Part shown: piece after piece, positions 20,308 to 30,132 of the stretch | Numbering within the stretch: the first letter of the stretch is position 1 | How the letters are laid out: each line of letters opens with the position of its first letter | Origin: Gautieria morchelliformis | Taxonomy: Eukaryota; Basidiomycota; Agaricomycetes; Gomphales; Gomphaceae | Length of the DNA stretch: 64,000 nt | NCBI GenBank assembly: GCA_015179125.1 | Contig: WHVA01000047.1 | Coordinates: 62,001-126,000 of the forward strand | Direction of reading: 5' to 3' | Translations under genes and position numbers: made by a program | Notes under the pieces: generated by a model | What the model was told of the DNA's origin: nothing | Seen by the model: only the letters and a program-made list of their open reading frames with translations | Database searches by the model: none

Positions 20308-21843
20308 ATGAACTCCCAACCTGACCTCTCGAAAATGTCCAGCGCCGAGATGAAGAAGTATTTCGACGACCTGCTTGCACAGAAGGAGCTGGCAGAAAAG
20401 CAAGCGGCCGAGGAAGCTGCGCGGAAAGAGAAGGAACGGCTGGAGGAGGAGCACAGGGAACAAGAGCATCGGGACCAGGAATGGAAGGAGAAGGAGGAGA
20501 AAGACCGTAAACGCCGCGAGGAGGAGTCACATCTCCGCAAGGAACAGCGGAAACGGGGCGTGGCCAACAAAGCTGTGGAGGACAAGGCCGCAATGGAAAA
20601 GGCGGGAAAGCATCGGGTGAGTCGGAAACATTGTGAGAGGAGTTCTGAGGTTTGACAGGAAAACTGGCAGAGGATCGTCGAGTCCGAATCCGAGGCGGAA
20701 TCGGAAAGCACACCATCCCCTGAGGGCAAAGGGAAACAAGAGAAGGAGCGCAAGGAACAGGAGCGTCGGGACCAGGAATGGAAGGAGAAGGAGAAGAAGG
20801 ACCATGAATGCTGTGAGGAGGAGTCATGCCTCCACGAGGAACAGCGGAAACGGGACGTGGCCAAAAAAGCTGCGGAGGACAAGGCCACAGCGGAAAAGGC
20901 GGGAAAGCAACAGGTGAGTCGGGAAAGTTGTGTGCGTAGTTCCGAGGCTGACAGAAAAAACTGCCAGAGGATCGTTGAGTCTGAATCTGAGGCGGAATTG
21001 GAAAGCTCGGCGGAAAGCACACCGACTCCTGAGGGCAAGGGGAAACAAGTTGCCCCTGCGTTGGACGTCGTTGCAGAACGCAAACGAAGGGTGGATGAAT
21101 TCCAACAGGCCAGGAAGAACAAGCTCACCCGCATGTTGGATTTATGGGAATTGGGACCGGAGAATCCCGCAACGCAGAAGCAGAAAACAAGGGATGGTGA
21201 GGAGGAGAAGGCTCCTTGTGACACGTGCGAGGTCAAAGGCTTGGACTGCGTGTGGTTGGAAAATCCACGGGAAACAGCCTGCGAATGGTGCCGGGACAAG
21301 AAGAGGCATTGCATAGTGGATGGGTGTGCCGCGAGGGTGGAGTGGAAAAGGCGCAAGGTTGAGACTGAGGGGCCTGAAACCCCAAATTCGAAACCGGGAC
21401 CGAGCGGAGGGAAGTCCGCAGGGAGGTTTCCGGTGACCGGAAACTCGGAGGCAGCGGTCCTAAACCGCTTCACGATGGGGTCACCGCTATTTGATATCGC
21501 CGGATCGTTAAGGGGTATCTGGAAAACACAACACGGGATCCGGAATATCCTTGCGGAGATGGCGGAGGTTCAACAACACCAGTTGTTGTCATTCCAAAAC
21601 CAAATGACCGTTATGTCGACGGTCTTGGAACAGTTGAAACGGGAGTTCCGGTGGCGGAACGATATGCTCCAGGACCAAATGGAGTTGCGAATGCAGGAGC
21701 AGGAGAATGAGGTGGAAGCGGGTCCGAGTCAAAAGGCGGATGCAAGGGTGGAGACAGAGTTGGTGAGCGTTGAAGTGGGACATGCAGAAGAAGGTCCGGA
21801 AGTGGAGAACGAGGGCGAGGGGGAAACGATGAGGGAGGAGTAG
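20308..21843 (+). CDS. Antisense, spliced coiled-coil/Zn2Cys6-like protein carried by the second Gypsy element
   Basis: Predicted exons are 20,308-20,616, 20,671-20,913 and 20,968-21,843, giving about 475 residues. Both introns are 54 bases, phase 0, with GTGAGT donors and GGCAG or GCCAG acceptors. Exon 1 encodes a charged coiled coil rich in Glu/Lys/Arg (KERLEEEHREQEHRDQEW). Exon 2 is an in-frame duplication of much of exon 1. Exon 3 has a basic stretch, then Cys residues at 21,217-21,312 spaced CX2CX6CX10CX2CX6C, the fungal Zn(II)2Cys6 spacing, followed by a basic patch (RVEWKRRKVE) and a C-terminal helical, acidic region. The likely role is nuclear DNA binding, by motif only. A two-exon homologue in the third element supports a real gene. 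Transcription would start in or near the 3' LTR and run antisense to pol. Confidence 0.75.
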
Positions 21844-21973
21844 GTGTCGAGAGACTTGTAGATATTTTTCTTGAAGTGTCGGAAAATAGTATAATGGAGA
21901 ATTAATGGGATTTTGGCAAATGACTTGAGGACTGTAAGAATCAATGGGGTATCAGAAATGAGGTCGGAAATGA

Positions 21974-24950
21974 CTAGGGCGCAGAAATGGGGCCAGGCTT
22001 ATTGGGATATGACTTGTGAAAGTCAGAGATGAGGTCAGAGGCGTGGTCTAGTTCCGTGGCGGAAATCCACAAGGTCTCTTCGTCGGTGTTTTCGTAGCCT
22101 GCCCACTTGACTAGGTACTGGAGTTGGCAGCGGTATCGTCTGTCGAGCTTGGAGTTGAGAATTTCCGAGATCTCATATTCCAGCTCCCCGTCGATGATCA
22201 CTGGCGGAGGCGGAGGTTGTTCTCAATTAGGAATCGTATTCAGAACTGCGGGTTCAAGCATAGACACATGGAATACCGGATGTACTGCGCACATATTGTT
22301 AGGAAGTCTGAGAGTGAAAGAATGACTGCTGGCCTTAGCGATGATCTCATAAGGGCCAAGGTATTTTTCAGAGAGCTTCTTCGAGGGACGAGTGGTGCGG
22401 AAGTTTTCAGCTTTGACGAAGACTTTGTTGCCTATCTCGAATGCCGGTTGCGGAAGTCGTTTCCGATCGGCGGAAGTTTGGTATCTCTTCTGGGCAACGG
22501 ATATGTTCTCTCAGAGGTGCTGGTGAAGGTCGTCAAGTTCCACAACGAAATCTCGGGCTCTTGCAGAGGCGAGGTTGCGTTCAGGGTGGATGGCGAGATT
22601 TGGGTGGTAGCCCTTGTTGGTGTAAAAGGGTGAGATTCCGGTGGTGGCGGAAGGCGCATTGTTGTAGGCAAATTCCGCAAGCGGAAGGAGGTCAGACCAA
22701 TTGCTGTGCTGGTAGTTGCAATAGACGCGGAGGTACTGCTTGAGGGTCTGATTAGTACGTTCCGTTTGTCCGTCACCTTCGGGATGATAACCAGAAGTGA
22801 AGTGGAGTTTCACGTCGAGAGCCTTGCTGAGGGTGCGGAAAAAGGAGGACACGAATTCTGATCCACAGTCGGAAGTGACATGGGAAGGGATTCCGTGCTT
22901 GGAAAAGACATGGAGCATGAAGAGCTGTGCGGAAGTGATGGTGTCGTAGGTCGGAATAAAGATGGACTGCTTTGTAAGGCGGTCAACGATCACTAGAATG
23001 GTATCATATCCAGATGACTTAGGAAGTTTCTCAATGAAATCCATGGATATCGAATTCCAGGGTTGTTCCGGGATCAGAAGTTGTTTCAGAAGGCTGTAGG
23101 GTTTGTGACGTTGGGGCTTGGCACACATACAGGTGGTGCATGACTTCCAATAGTCTTGGACCATCATGCGGAGAAGGGGCCAAGTGTAGGTATGTCGGAT
23201 TATGTCGAGGGTTTTGTTCTGGCCTTGGTGTCCTGAGAGCGGATGATCGTGGCTTTGCTGGAGTACGCGAAGTCGTAGATCGTTGGTATCTGGAACGTAA
23301 ATCCGGGACTTGTACCGGAGAAATCCATCGGAATCGAGGGACCATCCAGGACTGGTGGGGTCATCGAGGTGGGCTGCGGAGATGGGGTCGGAACGAAGTG
23401 CGGAACGGATGTCGGAATGGAGAGACTCGGTGTCCATAATAATTGAGGCGCGGAGTAGTGGAAACTGCAATGCTGTGGCACGCAGGGACGATGCCAGTTG
23501 CTCAGTGGAGAATACTGGGTGGAAGTTGTGCGGATTAACACTGGCATAGTTGCTACTTCCCTCTTTTGGGTAGACGTCCCAACGTCTAGTGAGCGCATCG
23601 GGTTTTGCTCCGAGCTTTCCGGGGCGGAAGCGGATCACCATGTTGAACTGTGAGAGATATTCAGACCAGCGGACTTGACGGCGAGTCAAAATCTTAGTAG
23701 TCGTGAAATACTCAAGGTTTTTATGATCCGTTACAACGTCAATCGGATAAGTTGGACCTTTGAGGTAGTGTCTCCAGATTTTGAAGGCTTTGAAAATCGC
23801 AAGTAGTTCCATATCGTGGACGTCGTAGTTGAGTTCCGGGGCGGAAAAGGTGCGGGAATGAAAGGTGATCGGATGAATTTCTCCGTCGTCAGGGGAAATG
23901 ATGGAAAGGATTGCGGCTAGCGCATAGTCGGAAGTGTCGGTTTCGAGTACAAGTTGGGCATCAGGAATCCAGAAACCGAGAATAGGAGCCGTAGTGAAGG
24001 CCGCTTTGAGGGCTTCAAATGCAGAACACCATTCTGGAGTGAAATTCCATGGGGCACCCTTCCTGGTGAGACGCGTGAGCGGAACAGTAATGTTGGAAAA
24101 ATTATAAATGAAACGCCGGTAAAAGTTGGCGAAGCCAAGGAAAGACTGCACATCCTTAACACGTCGGGGTTCCGGCCATTCTTGAATTGCCTTGACCTTG
24201 TCCTCTGCCATGGTAAGACCCGTAGGGGAGAGGATGTAGCCGAGGTATTTGACCGTGTCGCGATGCCATTCACATTTCTCTGCTTTTGCGTAGAGATGAT
24301 GTTTGCGTAGATGGCGGAGTACTTCGCGGACATGTTCCCGATGTTTTTCTGGTGTGTCGGAATAGATGAGGATGTCGTCAATGTAGACTAGGACGTATAC
24401 GTTGAGAAGGTCGGAAAATACGTCGTTCATGAATCGCTGAAAAGCGGCGGGAGCATTGGTTAGGCCAAAAGGCATGACAACCCACTCAAAAGCACTGTAG
24501 CGGGTGTGGAAAGTGGTTTTCCACTCGTCACCTTCCCGGATGCGGACAAGGTGATAAGCGTGCCGGAGGTCGATTTTGGTGTAGATCTTCGCCCTGCGGG
24601 GAGTGTCGAGTAGATTGGAAACGCGTGGAAGCGGATATTTGTCCTTCTTAGTGAGGGCGTTAAGTCCGAGGAAATCAACGCAGAGGCGGAGAGATCCATC
24701 CTTCTTTTTGACGAAAAGGACCGGAGCGCCGTGCAGAGACAGTGAAGGGCAGATGAAGCCCATGTTGAGATGTTCATTGACGAACTCGCGGAGAGTTTGG
24801 AGTTCACTTTGCGAAAGGGAGTAGATCGGTCCAAGGGGCGGAGATGCTCCTTCTTCCAAATCTATCTTCAAGTCGTAAGGTCAATGTTCAGCAGGTTTAT
24901 CGGCTTTGGCCTTATTGAACACGTCCAGGAAGTCATGATATTCTTCCGGA
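21974..24950 (-). pseudogene. pol: Pol of the second Gypsy element: RT, RNase H, integrase, chromodomain
   Basis: The main frame runs 24,871-22,511. RT begins [20 protein letters not shown] and carries the catalytic YIDD at 24,374-24,385. RNase H shows TDTSDYALAAIL and ELNYDVHDMELLAI. Integrase has the zinc-binding HH-CC region (HPLSGHQGQNK; CTTCMCAKP) and catalytic acidic residues in SMDFIEKLP, TSDCGSEF and GQTERTNQ. The frame ends at a TGA (22,511-22,513) where the third element has CGA. Beyond it the integrase C-terminal region is frame-broken until IIDGELEYEISEI and the chromodomain core YLVKWAGYENTDEETLW (22,201-21,974). It would copy RNA to DNA and insert it in the nucleus. Confidence 0.88.
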
Positions 24951-25500
24951 ACTGAACCCATGTCGACCGGAGCGGAAGTCGAGGCAGAACAAGCCTTGAC
25001 TGAAGCCGAATCGGAAAGGTGAAGCTGGAAAACGGTCGTATCTTCTTGCCGTTGCAATATGCGGAAAGCGGTGGCGGAAACGAGCGCAATTCGAGGAGCT
25101 TCGAGGACTAGAGTGCAGAACTGAATCCACGAGCGGAGTTGCAGAAGAGGCTTGAGCCATCTTTGTGGACGATGTCGGAATAGACGGAAGTTGATCCGGT
25201 GTACAGAACTGTATTTGACCCAATGCCCAGTTAATCGACGGATTATATTGGGTGAGCCAATTGTGTCCTAGTACAACGGAACAGCTAGCATCTAGCGGAG
25301 TAACGTAAAACGTAACTTCATGGTTGTCCCCAGTAGCAAAACGGATAAACAGGTCCACGACTTGGGAAATTGCCGCGTTGGAAGACACATCGAAAAGGCG
25401 GAGCGGAATTGTCGGATGTTGCGGGTCGGAAGTTTAAGTTTCAAAACAAAGTCAGAATCGAGGAAACAATGAGTCGAACCGGAGTCAATCAATGCTGTAA
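24930..25500 (-). pseudogene. pol: Protease region of the second Gypsy element, frameshifted
   Basis: The retropepsin active site ALIDSGSTHCFLDSDF is readable just upstream of 25,470. Further protease sequence (TFYVTPLDASCSVVLGHNWL) continues in another frame from 25,388. The region then loses frame before the linker to RT. A cleaner version of the same segment is present, inverted, at about 34,370-35,060. Confidence 0.8.
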
Positions 25501-25647
25501 ACGGGGGTGCAGAAATGGTGTCGGAAGTGAGCGGAACAGAGAGGGAGTCGGAGGACGAAAGAGCGGATGCGTTGAGTTTAACCTCGTTTGTCGCACGAAT
25601 GGGGTCAACACAGCCCTCAGCTTGTGTGGAGGCTGGAGGACTGCTGA

Positions 25648-27048
25648 CTATTTATTTGCATCCGTAGCGGGAGTCGCTTTGGATTTCTCTTCCGTCTTCG
25701 CCCCGTGGCCCTTGGCCTTAGCGGCGGAAGCTGAAGCTCGGGTGCAATCGCGCGCGACGTGACCGCCTTTGCCGCAGAAAAGGCAAAGGTTGTTGTCCAT
25801 GCGACGTTGGCGTTCTGCGGGGGTTAGTTTTCCATCCTTCCCAAGTTTGTCGGAAAGGTCCGGAGTGCTCTTCCGGGTGTTGGTGTTGGAACCAGGGGCC
25901 TGGTTGTTGCGAGGGGTGGAGTTGTTGTTCTGGTTGCCAGAGTTGGAGCCAGAACTGTTGTTGTTGTTTCCGGAGTTGTTGTTTCCAGAATTAGTCTTCT
26001 TCTTGTCTTTGTCAGACTTCTTGTCGGAAGACTTGTCGTTCTTGCTCTGGGCGGAAGTTTCTCGAGCGATCTCGGAATGTCTTTCCCAGTAGCGCGTATC
26101 GATGGATTGGGCGAGGTTACGGAGGTCGGTAAGGGTGGCGGGTTTTCCGACGCGGGCAATTTCATCCTTGATCCGGGATGGCAAGCCCATGTAGAATTGG
26201 CGTCAGAGTGCTGCTTCTCCCCATTGGACTCGAGGAGCGAGCTGCTGGAACGTGACGATATATTTAGCTATCTTATGAGTGTCTTTCATATGAAGCTTAT
26301 CGAGTTCATTTTCCACATCGGCTTCCATGTCAAATGGTCTGAAGTTGCTACGGAGTTCAGAAACAAAGGTGTGGTAATCGTCAGCCCAGTCGACGAGAGC
26401 GAATGGATCCATGAGGGCGGGTTCGAAATAGTCGAGCGCCGTGCCTTGGAGATAGGAAAGGGTGTAATTGACCTTTCGTTCGTCGTCGGGAAAGGCGTCG
26501 GGACGATTGCGGAAGTTGAGTTGAAGCTGGACCAAAAATGGCTGGAGCTTCTTGGGGTCGGAACCGTCGAACTGATCTGGTTCACGGACTTTGGTTTTGG
26601 GGCGTGGTGGTGCTTGGGCCAGGCGCTGAAGTTGGCCGGCTAGCATGGCGATGGCTTGTGCAAGATCTGGAACTGGCGCTTGCAGAACTGGGTTGGTGGG
26701 AATTTGAGGTGGGATTGGAGGTGGAGGACCGCCGGGTGGGCCGCCATGAGGGCCGCCTGGAGGTGGTCCTGGTGGAGGAGGTGGTGGTGGAGCTGGGCGT
26801 CGGAATGACGCTGCTGTTTGTTCGCCGCTGCTACTCGTCGAATTCCCGTCATAGTCGGGATTCTCGTTGGGATTAGCGTCGGGAACTTCTTCGAAACGTG
26901 GCGGAATGGCATCAGAGAGCTCATCGTCTGCACGAGAGCTGCCTGAAGGTTCCGCGTGCCTTGGTGCTGCGGATCTGAGACTGCCAAAATAAGAGAGAGC
27001 TTCGACAGCTCCTGCTCGAGCTGAAGTAGCTGTGGTACGAGGAGGCAT
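25648..27048 (-). pseudogene. gag: Gag of the second Gypsy element, one nonsense codon
   Basis: The start codon at 27,048 follows the 5' LTR closely. A proline-rich region (about residues 85-115) precedes a capsid domain containing KVREPDQFDGSDPKKLQPFL and NYTLSYLQGTALDYF. A TGA at 26,203-26,205 interrupts the frame; the family motif LRRQFY suggests a lost CGA Arg codon. The frame then continues through an Asn-rich linker to the CCHC knuckle CLFCGKGGHVARDC and a Lys-rich tail. Without the single stop the protein would be about 465 residues, a normal length. Confidence 0.88.
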
Positions 27049-27081
27049 AGTGATAGTTATCGGGTGGGAATCAGATAATAC

Positions 27082-27735
27082 TGTTACGTATCGAGATTTC
27101 CGCTAAGTCGGAACTGGAAAGGACAGCGGCTTCAACTTGTAGGTTGCGCCCCCAATGAACTATCGTCCTAGGTATTTCGGAAATGAGTCGGAAGCAGGAA
27201 AGTACTGAACTAAAGGTTGGTCAGAACTTGAGGCGGAACTGAGGCGGAAAACGGAAGGCGGAGAGACGGAGGTCTTGCTAGACTCGCTGTGCTGGGAACA
27301 GGAGATGGAGCGAAGGAAATCAAGTATTGAAGGCGATTATCTGATTGCAGATTAACAGACATACATGACAGGCTTTTATACAAAGAGCTGAAGCAACAGG
27401 TAATGGGATGGTACTAAGCAAATTCCAGGGGAAGCGGAAGTCGAGTAGACAATGCGTGGGAACTAACTAATTGGGAACAATGGGACTACAAGGGGGGTTC
27501 AGGGTAAGGTAAAACAATGGCGAAGAACAAGGGGTCGGGAAAACATATCTAACAATGAAACACAAGGAGGGCCGGACATATGGTCTTGATGAACGATGAA
27601 GCGGGTCCGGTGGGTCCGAGTAATAGAGTCGAAAGAACAAGGGAGTAGAACAATGGGCGGAATGTCGGAAATATCGGAGGGGTGGAAAGTGTTGCGGAAC
27701 TGAAGGTCGGAAGACGGAAATGCACGGTCGTAACA
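27082..27735 (-). repeat. 5' LTR of the second Gypsy element
   Basis: 654 bases, adjacent to the gag start on the minus strand. By hand count it carries twelve CGGAA words. It is followed on the right by the AATCT target duplication. Confidence 0.9.
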
Positions 27736-27740
27736 AATCT

Positions 27741-28014
27741 ACAGTGATCTCACCAAAGAGTGAAGAAACCACAATTTCATGATCTTGTGAAATCTTTTTA
27801 GATTTCCAACCATTCAGTAAACCAAATCTCAATCTAAAAGGATTTTCACCACGTGTGATCTCCCTACAATTTTGAGATACAGCTTTGAGCTGTATCTCAA
27901 GGAAAACTGTGAATGTGTGATTTCTGGACTTCTCATCTGCAGGGCTTGAAACCCAAAGTCACACTCGGTGACATTTGTGACCCTCAATGCTATACCTTGC
28001 CGCCATCCTTTATC
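27741..28014. other. Upstream region of the Myb/SANT-like gene, with a hairpin
   Basis: AT-rich non-coding sequence continuous with 19,533 before the second Gypsy insertion. A perfect hairpin with 13-base arms (TTGAGATACAGCT) and a 3-base loop lies at 27,872-27,900. It is likely the 5' part of a PIF/Harbinger element, though no terminal repeat was found. Confidence 0.5.
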
Positions 28015-29085
28015 ATGTCCAGCAACGATATCCAGGAGGCTATCTCAGCGCAAACCAAAAATAAAGGGAAGTCAAAGGCAAAGGCTGACAATGCCCAGTG
28101 GTGTGCAGCTGAGGAAGCTGAACTGGTGCTGACTCTCACCGATCAAAAGGCCTTGGGGAACATATCGGAAAATGGCTTCAAGAGCGCTGTCTGGCAAGTG
28201 GTCGTTGACCAACTCAAGGTTATGGACATGACACATCCCAAAGGGTCTTTGAAGACAGTTTCACAGGTTAAGTCAAGGTTTCAGTTGGTAAGTTTCCTCG
28301 CTGCAATGCCTGGTTTTGGGTTCGCCGATGCATTACAATATAGCTCAAGAAACAATACAAAATTGTAAAAGCTCTTTGTCTGCAGTCTGGTTTTGGATGG
28401 GACGAAGGGCTACAGATGGTGGTGGCACCAGAGGAAGTATGGGAGGCCTCCTATATTAAGGTATGCCATATACCCTGCTTGTACAATGTCATATTCTCAC
28501 TATGGGTAGACCCACCATGTGGCAGCACCTTTCAAAAAGAAACCATTTCCATTGTTTGATGACCTGGCACACTTGTGCGACAATGTACTCGCAACTGGCA
28601 CTGGTGCATTCCGACCTAGAGTCCAGCTGGTTGAAGTTGAAGGGTCTCCTAATTCCTTTGTATCCAACGTTGATGGAGAATTAAAGGATGGTGAGGAGAG
28701 CCTTGGGGAAGAGGATGGTGAGGATCTCCAGGTTTGTTGATGGTTCGTCTCATTCATAGTCAACTGAGCTCACCAATGTTAGGCTACCACTTCTTTGAGT
28801 AGTCACCTACCTGAAGCCCCCTCTACCTCCAAGGTATGGAAGTGTAAGGCTGATGATACAGGACCAGATAGCAAACATCCACCCAACAAATACAATCGGC
28901 ACTCTGGTGCAGAGGGCCTCTTCACGATCTCGAAGGCTCTTGGCGCTGTACCAAATGGACTTGATGTGGGGAACTGTGACAGGCAGACTTCTCCAGAGAG
29001 ACTGGCCAGGGCTATTGAAGTCCTACAAGATGAGGAGTCCGACAACGAAGCCGTACTGGCAGGGGTAAGGATGTTTTCACAGGAT
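28015..29085 (+). CDS. Myb/SANT-like protein of a PIF/Harbinger-type transposon (3' end lost)
   Basis: Predicted exons are 28,015-28,287, 28,350-28,460, 28,510-28,731 and 28,783 to about 29,085. All introns are phase 0 with GT-AG ends. The N-terminal part (NAQWCAAEEAELVLTLTDQK and SRFQLKKQYKIVKALCLQSG across the first junction) matches Myb/SANT-like (trihelix) domains of basidiomycete transposon proteins, which bind element DNA and bring the Harbinger transposase into the nucleus. A low-complexity middle and an acidic helix (EVLQDEESDNEAV) follow. The 3' end runs into transposase sequence of opposite orientation, so the C-terminus is missing or replaced. Confidence 0.65.
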
Positions 29086-29089
29086 CCAA

Positions 29090-29350
29090 AGGCGCCAGGC
29101 AAAATTTGGAAGCCATTGTATCCCCACTCCATTGGAATTGCTTGCCGAGCTTCCTATTTGATAAATTGGTCACGAGGGCATATGCAAAAATAGCCACCTG
29201 CACATCAAGGTCCATGTAACGAGTGTGGTTGGCAGCTGTGTGTCTGAATAGTTCCTGGACCAGCTTTCTGAAAACATGCTTTTTCATTCCTAGTTGATCA
29301 TGGATACGGTGCGGGTTCCCATGAAGTAACTCTCGAACCCAAAGTCGACC
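29090..29350 (-). pseudogene. PIF/Harbinger transposase N-terminal fragment
   Basis: Reading leftward from about 29,345: LWVRELLHGNPHRI, then GMKKHVFRKLVQELFRHT, VQVAIFAYALVTNL and GKQFQWSGDT. This is the conserved N-terminal region of basidiomycete Harbinger-type transposases. The DDE catalytic domain is absent. Its 5' end is cut by the LTR at 29,353 and its 3' end abuts the Myb/SANT gene tail to tail. Confidence 0.7.
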
Positions 29351-29352
29351 AG

Positions 29353-30011
29353 TGTTACGTATCGAGATTTCCGCTAAGTCGGAACTGAAAAGGACAGCGG
29401 CTTCAACTTGTAGGTTGCGCCCCCAATGAACTATCGTCCTAAGTATTTCGGAAATGAGTCGGTCGGAAAGTACTGAACTAGGGGTTGGTCAGAACTTGAG
29501 TCGGAACTGAGGTGGAAGGCGGAAGACAGAAGGCGGAGAGACTGAGGTCTTGCCAGACTCGCTGTGCTAAGAACAGGAGATAGAGCGAAGGAAATCAAGT
29601 ATCGAAGGTGATTATCTGATTGCAGAATAAGAGACATACATGACAGGTTTTTATACAAAGATCTGAGACAACAGGTAATGATATGGTACTAAGCAAATTC
29701 CGGGGGAAGGGGAAGTCGAGTAGACAATGCGTGGGAACTAGCTAATTGGGAACAATGGGACTACAAGGGGGGTTCAGGGTAAGGTAGAACAATGGCAAAG
29801 AACAAGAGGTCGGGAAAAACATATCTGACAACGAAACACAAGGAGGGCCGGACATGTGGTCTTGATGAATGGTGAGGTGGGTCCGGTGGGTCCGAGTAAT
29901 AGAGTCGAAAGAACAAGGGAAATGAACAAGGGGCGGGATGTCGGAAATATCGGAGGGGCGGAAAGTGTTGCGGAACTGAAGGTCGGAAGTCGGAAATGAA
30001 CGGTCATAACA
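29353..30011 (-). repeat. 3' LTR of the third Gypsy element
   Basis: 659 bases, TGTTACGTAT to CGGTCATAACA, followed inward by the same GTATCTCCCTTCTAAGGTCG as in the second element. Visibly more diverged from the two LTRs of the second element than they are from each other. Confidence 0.88.
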
Positions 30012-30132
30012 GTATCTCCCTTCTAAGGTCGAGCCCCACGAGACCACAAGTCGGCATCACATGACCTGTGAACAAACACGTCGGAGTTCAAAAGATAGGC
30101 AGGAAACAAATGCATCTTTGCTTCGATACATC

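Larger units (their letters stand above)
19534..27735 (-). mobile_element. Ty3/Gypsy chromovirus with an antisense Zn2Cys6 gene, nearly complete
   Basis: Two 654-base LTRs (TGTTACGTAT...GTCGTAACA on the plus strand) are flanked by a perfect 5-base duplication AATCT (19,529-19,533 and 27,736-27,740). Gag-pol reads on the minus strand: gag with CCHC knuckle, protease, RT, RNase H, integrase and chromodomain. A polypurine tract (AGAAGGGAGA, minus strand) lies just inside the 3' LTR at about 20,190. Between the chromodomain and the 3' LTR an intron-containing gene runs in the opposite direction. Gag has one stop, protease is frameshifted and pol has a late stop, so this copy is probably inactive. 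By eye the two LTRs differ at roughly 15-20 sites. Confidence 0.93.

Noticed and set aside
19919-21473. Long minus-strand frames (367 and 413 codons) over the antisense gene region
   Set aside because: They are Ser/Cys/Pro/Arg-rich reverse-complement shadows of the coiled-coil gene and LTR, with no domain and no homologous frame kept in the third element.
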